64,000 nucleotides of DNA. It comes from Prinia subflava (lineage: Eukaryota > Chordata > Aves > Passeriformes > Cisticolidae). The stretch lies in assembly GCF_021018805.1 (NCBI RefSeq), contig NC_086251.1, positions 39,874,767 through 39,938,766 on the forward strand, given 5' to 3'. The translations under genes were made by a program, and so were the position numbers. The notes under the pieces were generated by a model. That model saw only the letters and a list, made by a program, of their open reading frames with translations, did no database searches and was not told the DNA's origin. Shown piece after piece: positions 28,465 to 40,957 of this stretch; position 1 is the first letter of the stretch; the number at the start of each line of letters is the position of its first letter.

Positions 28465-28958
28465 TGTTAGAGGCTAGAAGTGAGCCAAGACACAAGCTTC
28501 TCATTTACGACAACATGAAAAGGGTCTTGGTTTATTCCTCTTTACAGCTCAACAATCCTGACTGCAACTAGTCACTGACTCTGGCTGCAGCAAGCTCCTG
28601 CTGTGGGTTTCCCTCACAGCCTCTGACTGCTGGTTATTTCCTGCTAAACTCTGACTGCACGTATTACATTGCAGGCTCTGAATGCAGGCTTTTACCTAGC
28701 TAGACCGTGACTGCAGGTTCCAACAGGCTTTAATTGCAGACCCACACTGACCTCACAGTCGTGATTCTCTCTCCCCAAGATGCTTCTTCATGACCCTCAC
28801 GTTCATAATCCTCCATGATGATCCTTTCACCAGCTAACCCACTCCCTTTTATCACACTTTATTGGCTATAGCTGTGACTCATCAGGGGTGAGGCTGAATT
28901 GGGTAATTAACACAGCTGTTACTTATCAGGGGTGAGGTTACCTGTATTCTCTTCTACA
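28465..28958 (-). mobile_element. Probable solo ERV LTR, minus orientation, with internal repeats
   Basis: On the minus strand the unit starts TGTAGAAGAGAATACAGG and ends CTAGCCTCTAACA (TG...CA). A TATA-like GATAAAAGGG (about 28844-28853) and AATAAA (28536-28531) are in LTR order. Two 23-bp copies of a block containing ATCAGGGGTGAGG (28871-28893 and 28915-28937, 21 of 23 identical) sit upstream of the TATA. The centre has many imperfect TGACTGCAGG-like units. I do not recognise the family and see no matching target-site duplication. Confidence 0.62.
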
Positions 28959-29310
28959 ATATGTACTTAGATGAAAACCTCTTCAATGTTAGCCTACAAT
29001 AGAAGTCTGAGAAGCTCTCCTCCACCCAGCACCAGCCAGCAATGTAAGATTTCATGGACTCCAGACAGATATCTCTGATTGGTTACAGGGGAAGTGGGGA
29101 AGATGTGCTCACTCCACCCCTTCTGGCACAGCAGCATTACTGGGGCACTGACTAATTGAAACAAATTAATATTGATTTTATTCCATTTTTCACAGCTCCA
29201 CTCAAGGTCTTGTCTCCCTAGGTTCTCCAAGTACATAGCTCGTCTTTCTAAAGTTTTATAACGCTATTCCATATAATACAGGTTCTTAACACTGTAAAAA
29301 GCAGAAGGAA

Positions 29311-29595
29311 TAATCACAGAATCATTTAGGTTAGAAAGATATCTCAGGTCATCTAGTCCAACTGTGGATCACTACTTGATGGCACTAAGTGCCACATCCA
29401 GTTATTTCTTGAATACCTCTGCGGATGGTGATTCCACCACGTGCTTGGCCAGTCCATTCTAATGTTTAACAATTCTTTCTGTCAAGAAATTCTTCCTGTA
29501 ATTCCTCCTTTTTTCTGTGAAGAAATTCCAAGCTGTACCTCCCCTGGCACAGCTTGAGACTTTGTTCTCTCCTCCTGTCCCTAATGTGCAACTAA
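29311..29595 (-). mobile_element. CR1 LINE 3' fragment
   Basis: The plus strand begins TCACAGAATCATTTAGGTT (the reversed CR1 3' end) and continues with the reversed 3' region, including AGTCCAACTGTGGATC and CCTCCCCTGGCACAGCTTGA. The minus strand retains traces of the KNF-T-RIVKHWN-type ORF2 end. It is 5'-truncated, about 285 bp. Confidence 0.9.
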
Positions 29596-32500
29596 ATTCC
29601 AGGAGAGGATTAGGGATGGCCAGAAAACCTAAACCGGTCCATTTTACTGGCAGGTGAAGGGCAGGCGGTAAAGGACAAAAATGGCAATCATATCTAATAC
29701 CCCAGAAACCTGAACCCCAGAGCTCCCCAGCAGCAGCACAGACACATCACTGCTGAGAAGGCAGAACAGATAAACCTACATGCTTGTTCTTACATGGTGC
29801 AAATGAATGTGCAGTTACCTTTCTACTGGTGCTTTGACAGAAGAGACCTGTCTGCTTCTGACATAAACTGCAGAGCACACAGCCATTGCCAAATCCTTAC
29901 ACAACATTATCAGCCTAGTTACGAACAGAAAGGTCATTTCTGTTTAACAAAGATAAAACCAAAGCTGTTTTTTAAGCATAAGTGAAGGGGGAAGATGAAA
30001 CAAACACACCTTTTCTTTCATGAAACCAGGAAAATAAAAGACAAATATAACAACATGACTTATAGATCACTTTTCCTTGCTTTTCTCAGGGGAAAATCAG
30101 AAATAGCCACAAATAGATTTATAGGCAGACTAACCCATTTAAATGTTAAATTGCAATACAGTCTGGCATGAGCTAGAACATCAGTACCTGACTTTCCTAT
30201 CTGTTTACACCCCACGCAGCAAAATCTTCCAATTACAATGAAGTTGCTTTTCTGCTGGTGATGCAGAAGGGAGTTTGGGTGGGGATTTTTTCTTATAACA
30301 CGATGCTAATGTTTTCTGTTGGCCTGGGCATCCCAGAGGAATTAACTTTTCAGTGATCCACTTCTTCCCTTTCCATGAAAAGTTTTGCTACAATTGCTAC
30401 AGAGGCTTGGATGAGCAGGTTTCATCAATTGTCTTGCATCTCTGAGGTATCAGATTCCAGCTCAGAAAGTCTCAAGGTCTTAAGGCAGGTGTGCCTGATC
30501 AAGACACCCTTCCAGGCAATGGCAGACTGCTCAACGGGTCTGTCTCTTATGTATTGTTCACAACATCTCACAATATTTGTCTTCCAGGTACTTTGTACCC
30601 TCAGTCACTCCTATGGGTCAAACCTTTCAAGAAGGTGCAGTCTCCTGTAATGCACCACAGTGCACTGGAGCACAAGGCACTGCACAGGTGACAGAGCTCA
30701 AGGCTCATCAATCCAAGGGACAACACAGATTGGTAAAGAGCACAGGGACATATGCTTCCATTCCATAGAAAAAATTGCTATTTTTTGTTGCCAGCCACTG
30801 CATTGCATCTATCCAAACCTGGGAGTTCAACTAAATATATAATTTCAGGTTTTCCAGAGAGAAACCTGAATATTTCAGCATAAATGTCAATGAAGCAAAA
30901 TTCCTTTACAGATCATCCCTGTACTAATTTTAGAAATTCCTAGCTAGCTAGTGGAGGACAGGGGAGATAGACTGGATGTGTTTATACAGGAGGCTGTAGC
31001 TTTCAGCACTAGCATTCTTAGTAATCGATGCTGAAGCCTCAAATTTAACATTTAATGATGTCTCTAATATTTAGACCACAAGTCATGAATCCTGGTGGTG
31101 ACATATGCAGATAAAAATTAGAAAATATAATAAATAATGACCACAGCATGTAAGCAAAACCCCTGTCAGTATGAAGCCAAGAACTTCAGCACATTCCTTA
31201 ATAGTTTGCTTAAGTAATTTTATCAAATGATCTTTTCTGCTTCCAAGGGATGTACTAACTCAGCAATAAGTGGGAGCACATTTAGATGTGATGAAAAACC
31301 TACTAGTAAGCCCTAAATATATGCTCCAGTTTCTTCCCAACACCATCTGTATTGAGATGGGATTAGTAGTTTTTTAAACATACTCCAGCCCACATTTCTT
31401 CATTAGCTCTCTTAGTGTTTCATATTAAACTTTCCTCCTGTGGCTCTCAAAGTTTAAGCACTCCCCCACTGTCCTTCTGCTTGCCATTTTGCCTGGTGTC
31501 ACCAGTCTATTAGAGGAAATCTCTCACTCATGGAGATTCTTCTCTTATCAAGTCCCATACTGGTATTTTTTTCTCTACCAAAAAACACAATAAAATATGG
31601 CTGTATTGCATTGATACTTTGCAGCTATCTTGGAAAATCTTCTTTAAAGAGAAGCTATACAGTAAATAAAAAGTAATTAAAATTAAAATATAAATAATGC
31701 CATTTCAACATTTTTATATGAATAGACAGATAAATGAAACACTTCCATTTCTTCTTCAGTTCAAGAGGTTCATCTCTTCTTGTGCCAGCTTTATTACTTT
31801 GAAACTATACTTGCACATGGAGATTATTTCCACTCTCTTTTCACTTCCCCCTTGGTATTCACTGCTCCCAAAACTATTAATAACACTTTGTATAGCTAAA
31901 TGCAAACACTCCCATCCTGGCAGGAAACAGAATCTGTAACTGTCTTGAAGGTTAATAAGCTAGAAATAAGACATTGACACTCTGCATGGTTATGTGAGTG
32001 AAATAAACATAAAATTCCATTTTCCACCTCAAAATGGCAAAACAGACACCTACACAATTAGAGCTACATGGTTTTTATTGCCCTAAAATGAATCTGCAGT
32101 GGTGAATATTCAGGGGTAGAGATATTTTCAAGTGACTTATCCCGAAGTTACCATGAAAATGGTGACTGCTTTATTGCTCTGCAAATATATTTACTGTAAC
32201 TACATGTGAAAGTTGCTGAGAGGGCTAATTCTAATAGAAGAAGAAAAGGTAAGACTTAAAAGGTCATTTTTCTTCTCAAGAGGAAGTGCTCCAGCTGGGG
32301 GCAGGAGTTAGGGGGCAAGCAGGGAGAAACCAGTCATGCAGATAAGCAGGGCCAACTGACTTCCTTTGATAAGGTGGGTGAAGAAGTAATAATTTAAAAA
32401 TCGAAGGTGAATGACAAAACATCTACAAATAAGTTCAAGATGCTGGAGGTGCCAAGTGTGACCTCACCATCTGGAAGTCTTCCAGCTTCGGAATCAGTCC

Positions 32501-34022
32501 ATGGGGGCCTGTTCAGAACCCTTCTAAAGAGCATTCAACCATCAAAACACACAGATGCCAGTTGTATCACAAATACTATAGCTGCAAGGCTTGTTCTTTA
32601 GAAAGGCGTGTAATACTCTGTGTGTATACACTGAAAACTGATGGAAAAACAATGTGCCTTTTTGATTGTTTTACTTGATACTCCACTCCATTATGTCTGA
32701 ACTGAATTTATTAAAATAAAAGTCAATGGAATATTTATAAGCATCACAGAACACTTCCAAGAACAAAAAGTGTTTCTATTTCACTCTTTGTGAATGTCCT
32801 TTACTAGTGCAGACAAAACATACCATTGTATTAGCCAAAGTGAAACTAATTGGAGAATTAAAATCCTTCCTCTTACAGGAACATTATTCATTCTAACATA
32901 CATCATTTGTAAATTAATCACCATGTATAAGCCATCACTTATAACACCAATCTACTCAACAAAATAATTTCTCTAGCTCCTGGCCTGTCACTGAGCCATC
33001 GCCCTGCCATTGTAATTAGCTCCCAGTCAAACATACTAGCTTCCATTCAACAGCAAAGTTTAGAAATGTCTGACTGTTTGCTTTGTGATTGAAAGCATGT
33101 TCTCATTCCTAGGGACACAAAGAAGGGCTGATAAAAAGAGGAAAAAGAGTGAAAAGAACATTATCAAAGCGGTCAGTCAATATAGTAAACTTAAAACCTC
33201 ACCTCTTAAATCTCAGTCTGATCAGCACACAGGGAAGATTGCTGTCCTTTTTCCTGTGGGAACTTGTACATGGGCAACTGCTATAGAAGAGATATCTTGT
33301 AGGTCTTTTCTGGTAACGTTGTTTTACTGACGACCAAATCAAAGAAATCAGATTGTCTTGTATGGCCCATCTGAGACAATCAGTTCAAGGTACCAAGATG
33401 GTCAGAAATCTTTCCGGCAAAAGCCAATTAAAAGCAGAAAAACAAACAGTAACTTTTTCAGGGACTTGGCTGAAAAATGAGAGAGTTACAAGGGCAGAAA
33501 TAATAACTTACTCTTAATTATTGTAACAAGATTATCCTAGCTGTAGATGCATTTTTATAATGGAAGTTGCATAATACTACATTTACATGACAATTTTACC
33601 TGGTCATGAATATTTCCTTTCCTTTCCTATCTTTGTTGTCGTTTATCATAGGATTAGCTAATAAACAAGTCTGCTTCACCCACTAAAGCTTTAGACTGAA
33701 ACTTCCACAAAACAGCTTATATAGCAGAGATTAAACAATTACTGTTGCTATTATAAGAACTATCAGGACTTTAAATAGCAAATCAGCTAAGCCTGGGTAG
33801 GAAAATAATTGAGTCTAGTGAATTTAATAAAAGTGGGCTACATTAGAATCCAGTAATTACAGCTCTTCATTTTATCAGCATTAATGAAACTCTTGCATAT
33901 TATACCAAGAATAAGTCTTTGGGAACATGGCAGCAACAGAATGGTCCTGGAGGATTTGTTGGTATGAATAATAACACACCTCACCCTATCTTTGACAACT
34001 AGTGAAAGGGAAATCTCAGGCT
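29596..34022. other. Intergenic, no gene seen; candidate conserved element near 32.8-33.1 kb
   Basis: No gene or repeat recognised. The segment 32800-33110 contains TTGTAATTAGCTCCC and several TTAAT/AATTA cores in non-repetitive sequence, the look of a conserved enhancer. This is impression only. Confidence 0.6.
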
Positions 34023-34110
34023 GAATCACAGAATTGGTCATGTTAGTATGGAGCAGAGTGGGTCACCTGGTCCAGCCTCCCTACTCAAGGAGTCCCTGCA
34101 TGTGTTAAAT
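34023..34110 (-). mobile_element. Short CR1 LINE remnant
   Basis: The plus strand shows AATCACAGAATTGGTCATGTT followed by GGTCACCTGGTCCAGCCTCC and CTACTCAAGGAGTCCC. This pattern resembles the reversed 3' end of a diverged CR1 subfamily. It is only about 90 bp, so the family is uncertain. Confidence 0.6.
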
Positions 34111-37100
34111 CTTAGCATTCGAGCTCGCACCAGCAGATGGCATTCCAACTCAGGAGCCTTGCCCATGGTGTACAGCAACAAACATGAACTCTGACTCTCA
34201 CTCAGCAAAGGTCACCTGGAAAGCTGAAATTAGTGTGCTGAAGATTGAAAGATACTTGGATAGAAAATCTGTTTCTCTTAGAGGTAACTTGAATCCCCAT
34301 ACATCTGAAAGACCATTTCATATCTGCTGCTGTGCAGCAGTATTTGTGCTTTGTTTTAAAAAAAACAGTTTTGTTGGTGTGTTTTGAAAGCTAACTTTTG
34401 CTGTTTCATCTGTTTTCAAGGTATTATGGTTCTCCAAGCATACAAAAAAGTCACCATAATGACTCAGTTGTTTAATGCTGTGTGTTTTTTAGCTTTGACA
34501 GGAATGTCTAGACAGGACTGCCTAGACAGGTATGACAAAATATTTTCAAGCTCTGAGAGGAGTATGAAAATTTCACACATGTCCAGTGTTATACATAGCA
34601 CATATCCAGTGCTATTTCATCTTATAAATAGATAAGAACCATTAAATCTAAGCCATCATTGCATAACTAAACTTGTGAACCAGTTCACTGAAACAAGCCA
34701 GAAAACTCTGGGTAAGCAAAATGCACACAGAGTGATTTTGCTACTGCAGTTAAGACAGTGGTCACCTCATCACAAACCAAATTGCAAGTAAACCAAAATC
34801 TTCTCAAAACAATTTTAGCAATACAGCTGAAAATTAAAAAAAAAGAAAAAAGGAGTCTAAAATAAATTTAAATCTTGAGGCCTGATTTGACTAAATTATT
34901 ATCACAAAAATCATCACCACACACTATTTATGGCCTAGGCAAGAGCTACGGACCCATTTTGAGAACAGACAAGTTAATTCTTTAAACCTTTACTCAGTTT
35001 TTAATCACTACAGTGACATCATTTGAGACAGATCCCTAAATGTAGTGGACGTACTCTAGACTACTATTTCAAGAAGTGGAATTTAGTCCACTGTCCAAAA
35101 AACATCAGAGGGCAACCTTAGTTACTGTGGGTCTGAGGAGAGTTGTGTAATAATCCTGTGATAGCACTGAATTTAGACAAGAAGCTCTACAGAGAATGAC
35201 AATCAGTTTTGGTTTTGTGCGTTTGAAGATCATTACTACACTGACGTATGTTTCAGGCCAGAATACTAAGGTGTCACACTTTTCCCTCAAGAAGGTGGGG
35301 GAGCATTCTCTTGGGATCAGATTATCTTTCTCCTTAAAGAGAAAACAAAACTGTACATTCAAACTGTACTGTTGTGGAAAATTGAGTTTATCAGTTAAGT
35401 TTGGTTTTCCTTCCACTAGATATCCCATTAAGATACCCAAAGACTGATAAAGATTTCTTTCCTCTTGTCAAGACAAGAATAAAAACCATGCGATCATACC
35501 AGAAACTCCTCAAGGAAAATTATTTGCCAGCACTAAGTGGCTGTTGCTCCAATTTTTTTCTTGGCCTGCATCCACACACAATCCTTCTGTTGAGTCAGGA
35601 AATATCTATAGTGGCACAGACAAAACTCTCCCTGCAGCCCACCACATCATACCACACTCAGAGGAATTTCTTAAAAACTGGTCTGCACAACCAGGCTGGA
35701 AGCAGCTTGCACAAAACCACAGCTGAGAGAGTGGACCCTTCATTTCATATGAAGGATTAGCAGTGTGGTACATTTCCTTAATGAAAAAAGTCACACTGTA
35801 TTTCACTAGGCTATTTCTGTTTCTGCTGTCATCAGCAGCATCTACCACTTGCTATTCCACTTTTTTAGCTGATATGTAATATCGGTTCCCTTCCACACCA
35901 TAAGATTTTTTTCTTACCTGCAGACTTTTCAAGATAGGTCAGGGCTGTGTAAATCTTGCTTAAACCTTGCTTGAAGAGGATTTTAGCTAGGATACAACTG
36001 CCCAAAAACTCTGAAACAGAAAAGGACTGGGGCAAAGAACAAATAGGGATGGAAACTGAGCAGGAGGGCAAGAATTTCACTAACCACCAAAGTTCAGATT
36101 TGCAGCTGGACCACCAGAGGCTTATCATGACATTTCAGTCTGTTCTCTTGGAGGTTTGCTCTAAGTGGAACAAGGCTGAAATCATTCACCACCACTAACT
36201 GCAGGCTGTACACTGACATAAGCAGAGAAAATGTCTGAGGAGTTTCATGTTCATGGGGTCTTCTGTGCCTCTTTCAGTGCCACAGTAGGGGCAGTTATTC
36301 CATTCACCCCACAGTCAGTTGAATTTGGATTATTTTCTGGATTCATCTGCATGTCAGCAAACTCAAGAACTGAAGAGCAACTGTAATTCAAGGTACACAA
36401 AAGACATTTAAACAATGTGGGTTTTGCCATTAAGGAGCCCTAGACTTCAGCGAGTAAAAGAAGCTCAAATGTTTCAAAAAGTCAGAAAATTTCTAACATC
36501 CAAGAAATTTTAAACCAGGCTCTGGCTTAAATGCTGTTGCTAATTTTCAAACTCTGTTGCTAATAAAGCACCATCCATCTTCCATTCTACAAACATAAAG
36601 TTATTCAACAAAAAGCATCTAAGACAATTAGTTGCTAATGTTAAAACAGAGTTTTCTGATTCTGAATACTGAGGCTGCTTAAACTAGCAAGCTTCCCAGC
36701 CTCCCTGGGTAGATGAAATTATTTGATACATATTTCCCGTATATTCATGCATATTTCACGAGGTCCACAGACACTTTTGTTCTCAAGCTACCTCAGTCTC
36801 ATTCCTTGTTCTTGCAGTACTTCAACTGTGAATCCGTAGCTTTTGTTTTACTCTTTGATGGTAGAGGGGAAGAAATTCCATTGTATTCAAATTCTGCAGA
36901 GCCTAATGATTTATTTTCACGTCCCTCCATGTCAACAGTATATATTAGACTAACAGTCATGAGATTTCTGTAACATTCAGGTATCATTAAAAGTAATTCA
37001 GGCAGTGAGGAAACAGATTTGTTTTCCAACACTGGTGGTAAAAGTTAGCATTGGTTTATCTTCCAATTCAAGGAAAAAGGGTAATCAAAAGGTTAGTACT

Positions 37101-38119
37101 CCTGTCTCTACACCTGCTGCAAAAAGCATTATGAAAACCAATTACTACACAGAGGATAAAAGGAATTCCAAATGTTATGGCCTACATAGTAGGAACTCCC
37201 AGGATGTGACTTGCCACTCAAAACTCAGACATACCTGTGTCTTCAGCTATGTGCATGTCCCGACAGTCTGAAGAAGACAATCAATCCTTTTCCACATTGA
37301 AGTATACATAGTCTTCATCCAGAGATGCATCCACAGTTAGAGCAACCAGGACTTTTCCACATCAGTCTCAGACCTGAAACTCATTCTGAGAAATTCTTAA
37401 TACTCATCAGCATCAAGAGTGGCAGATCATGGACTGGGTGAATTCTAAATTACTGTGTTCACGGTCTTTAATGCTGCAAGAACTGTATTAGTCTCCTATG
37501 GAACCCAGCAGAAAGGAACAGCATGGATTTTGGGAAAAAATTCCAGGCTCTGCTGTATTCCAAAAGCCATGTACTGAATACACAAAGAAGCAGGTGGGTT
37601 TGATTTTAATCTGCACTGCACTTCAAGCAGGCTCTCATCTAATCTTGTTTGAGGATGCAGTCACACTGAATAAGGGAACTACACTGAAGGAAGAACAATG
37701 CTGCACAAAAATCTGCTGTACTGCTTTAGGCCACAGTTGTGAGGTATTTTACAGCAGTACAAAAACTACAAAGAAGTTAAGCCACTGGTACTTTTGAAAG
37801 CAAGAAATTCTCTCCAAATTATTTCTTTTCTTCCTTCTTGGGTTGCAGGATAATGTCGAAAACTGCCCTTATTTCCAGCAAATAGCAAAACAAGCACTCT
37901 TTCCTGTAGTGAAAAAGTCACTGTAAAGAGCAGAGTCAGGTTCTGTCAGGTGTTTGGGTGAATAACAATGGCTTCAACATAAGGGCAGCACCATATGCAG
38001 ACCTTGCAGACATGCTCTCTGACCCACCCCTCACTATAAAACCATGGGGCAGCTTTAAATAAATCCTTCTCTCAGGTCCTGCTGGCACATTTAAGGGAAT
38101 CACCAGGAATGTGCAGCGA
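34111..38119. other. Intergenic, no gene seen
   Basis: Several 80-120-codon open frames occur on both strands (for example 35105-35440 minus, 35401-35760 plus), but none has recognisable domains or splice context. Confidence 0.65.
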
Positions 38120-38620
38120 CCCAGCATTTCCTGACAGAGTTGACATCACCATGTCACCATGCCTGCGGCGCCTGCGGCCTGGCCAGGCTGGCTGGTGACC
38201 ACACTGCAGGGAGGGCACAGCTGTGCTGGCCCTGCCCAGGAGGGAGCCCTGTGCTTGGAGATGGGCTCCTAGAGTGTACAGGGACCATGTTTGGCTCCTG
38301 CCGGGGCACCCCAATAGCTTTCCAGCAGGGAGGGTGCTTTTGTGCTTGAGGTGTCCACAGTGGAGCCCAGGACTCACCTCACAGCTGGCATGAACCCACC
38401 ACAGGGTGTGCCGCAGAAATGGCATGCCCTGCATTCCTTAGAGACTGAAGAAGTCAAATACCTCCATTTCTGACAGGATGCCCTGATATGCTCCTTCCAG
38501 CTGGAACTGAAGGTAGAGCAGCCAGGCTGTGCTGCCCTCACAGGAGGGAGGAGGGTGGGTGGTGAGGACACGGCCAGGCTGGGTGCAGGGCAGGCTCTTG
38601 GTCCAACACAATAAGAAGAA
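38120..38620. other. GC-rich island of unknown identity
   Basis: A stretch much richer in GC than its surroundings, with CpGs concentrated in GCCTGCGGCGCCTGCGGCC near 38162-38180. Open frames exist on both strands (for example 38434-38072 and 38773-38438 minus), but they read as low-complexity Cys/Gly/Ser/Leu-rich peptides with no family I recognise. It could be an old retroelement, an exon of a non-coding RNA or a small CpG-containing regulatory region. Confidence 0.4.
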
Positions 38621-39050
38621 ATGAGGTGTTACACAAATCAAGTGTTTTGGCACCCTTTCACAGAGCTCTGTGGGACCACAGCTCACTCCCTCCAACAGAT
38701 ATTTCATGCTGTAAGTCAAGCCTGAGCCTCTACATCTGTAGCCACAGTTCAGGAAATCAGCTAATTCAATCACACAGTGAGAGCTGCTGCTTCATGGTGC
38801 AGCAGCTCCTGTCTGCAGCCTAACCTTTGCATGCAACAGCTGCTTGGGAAGTGAAATCAAATCCTGCCCTTACCAAAATCATCGTTGGATGATTCTGTAG
38901 CAGAAGGTATTTTTGCATTGCCTGGTTCTGGGTAGGTGACACAAGCTGTCCCCAGCTAGCTGTGATTCCCGGCTGTGCCAGGGGCTGTTCCCAAACCTGC
39001 CAGCAGTCTCAGGTGACAGTGCAGAACAAGGCTGTTCTATGGCAAACAGG
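38621..39050. other. Intergenic spacer
   Basis: Moderately GC-rich sequence between the unidentified GC-rich island and the 39-kb LTR. No feature is recognised. Confidence 0.6.
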
Positions 39051-39432
39051 TGTCGTGGTGTCTAGGCTTTGGAACAAGGAATAGAGAAGGCTCTTTTTCA
39101 TATGATTTCTCAGAGACCTTTATTCCCCAAGAGGGGGGACGAAAAAAGAGGATGGGACAAAGCCCGTGTGTACTTTCAAACAGGGGGTGAGGGGCGTGAA
39201 CAAACGGGACTGGCCCCGGGGCAGACTGAGAGGTGTTTTTCTATAACATAGGGCAGGGTCAGGGGAAAGATGAACAGCAGACCAAAGCTTCCAGAGACAG
39301 GGCAGGGCCAGGAGAGGTGGACAGAGAGACAGGGAAGAGATACCTTCAGGTATCCCCCCGATAAGTCAGGCCAGTACCTGACTTATCGGGGGGATATGGG
39401 GAAGAACCATTGAGATACATACCTCCAGAACA
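39051..39432 (-). mobile_element. Probable ERV LTR, minus orientation, with a perfect hairpin near its 5' end
   Basis: The plus strand starts TGTCGTGGTGTCTAGG, which is the minus-strand end CCACGACA. Minus-strand AATAAAGGTCTCTGAGA (AATAAA at 39124-39119) lies about 70 bases before that end, as expected for R-U5. The GC-rich U3 contains the hairpin at 39351-39396. A possible 5' end on the minus strand is TGTTCTGGAGG (39432). The edges are not confirmed by a target-site duplication. Confidence 0.6.
39351..39396. repeat. Perfect inverted repeat, 20-bp stem, 6-nt loop
   Basis: TATCCCCCCGATAAGTCAGG at 39351-39370 is perfectly complementary to 39377-39396, separated by CCAGTA. It lies near the 5' side of the minus-strand LTR. 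A smaller GATACC-TTCA-GGTATC palindrome directly precedes it at 39339-39354. Confidence 0.95.
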
Positions 39433-39510
39433 GATTAACAAAAACCCACCACCACAGGTAAGTTTTTTATTATATCATTTTCTCTGTTTTGCAGGAAAAA
39501 AATTTAAAAA

Positions 39511-39552
39511 TAAAGAGAGAGAGAGAAAGAAAATAAAAGAAAAAAAAAAACC
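39511..39552 (+). repeat. Purine-rich GA/A tract
   Basis: GAGAGAGAGA followed by A-rich sequence, almost purely purine on the plus strand, about 80 bp right of the LTR. Confidence 0.85.
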
Positions 39553-40957
39553 AACACACTTTTCAAGCTATTTCCCAAAACACAGGGTCAATATATTCTT
39601 ACCACTAGTAATGAATCTGAAAATTCATTCAGTGATCACAAGTTACCAAGTTACCACTATGACCTTGTTCCTATAGATTTTTCCTACAGTCAAAATCACC
39701 TTTTTTTAATTTTTGGGCCCACTCTCCCTATTACTCATGGTATGGAACAAGTCTTTGCTTCACATGACTGGGTATGTTTACCTTCAATGCCTCTTTTTCC
39801 CTGCAGAAAAGTCTTCAATTCTGTTTGACACGGGAAGAACTTAACAAGGTCTCCATAGTCCTTGCATACATAAAAACCTTCTATCAAAATTGAATTCTTG
39901 TGACCTGAGCCTTCCAAGCTAACAATGAAGACTCTGATATTTGTGGAACAAAGATTTTCTTTTCCCAGTTTGTGTACCTTGAATGTTGCATTCAAAGATA
40001 AAAAAATTGTTTTATCAAAAGCTGAGTCCACCAAAAAGCCATGGCCTTATGCAATATGCATGTACAATAAACACATTCCATGGTGTATGACATTAAAGAC
40101 TTAGAAATATTGAAGTATGCATTAGCAATCTGAATAAAGATAGGTCAGCTGGATCTGAGCTACATCTGCGCCTTGCAAAGGTTACAAGTGAATGTCACCT
40201 TAACTACATCTGCATTGCATTAAAGTAAAAACTCCCAATTACTGAATGAAGAAAGAGGGAAATCATTCAGATTTAAAGTGGCTCCTGCAGGGCAGGATTG
40301 TCATAAAAACTGGGTCATAAGACCTGTGAGTTGGCCAATGGCAGAATTTTGTCAAAAAATAATAAATGAATAGATGTACCAAAAAAATACTCTTGAATTC
40401 TAATTAAAGGCTAATTTTGTATACTACCAAAAACTTTGGCAGAAGGCCCAATTTACAAAACAAGGAGCCGCTGCCGCTAATGAATTAAAATTAAAAAAAA
40501 AAATCCAAAAAGCAGAAACAAAGACAGGCAGCAAAGGAGGACTATAAAGTATTGCATGGGCAGTCAGGGATGGTGTCAGTAAAGACAGAGCCCAGTTAAA
40601 GCTCAAGCTGCCCAGGGGCGTAAAAGGTAAAAGGAAAAGAATCTTGTAAGCAGCCTAGTGGCAAACTGAGGATCAAACAAACTGTGAAATTGGTGTTTAA
40701 CGGGGGAATACTGCAAGATTTTTTGCCTCAGTCTTCAAAACATTTCCAGACCTCCATACACACCTGCATTATTTCTTAATATAATGTCAAAAAAGTTTAT
40801 GAGAGGTTGTTTACTTTAGAGTGTTGTCATTTTAATCACAGAGGTTCAAACTGAAATCATAAAGAAAGAAAGAAAATATTGCTGTGTTTTTTCTAAGTGA
40901 AGGTGAATTTAACTGAAATTCTACACTGATTGGGCCCGTGCTTTTATGGACCTCTCC
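39553..40957. other. Intergenic spacer between two LTRs
   Basis: The two flanking LTRs are in opposite orientation and look unrelated, and no retroviral gag, pol or env reading frame lies between them. They are therefore separate insertions and not one provirus. Confidence 0.65.
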
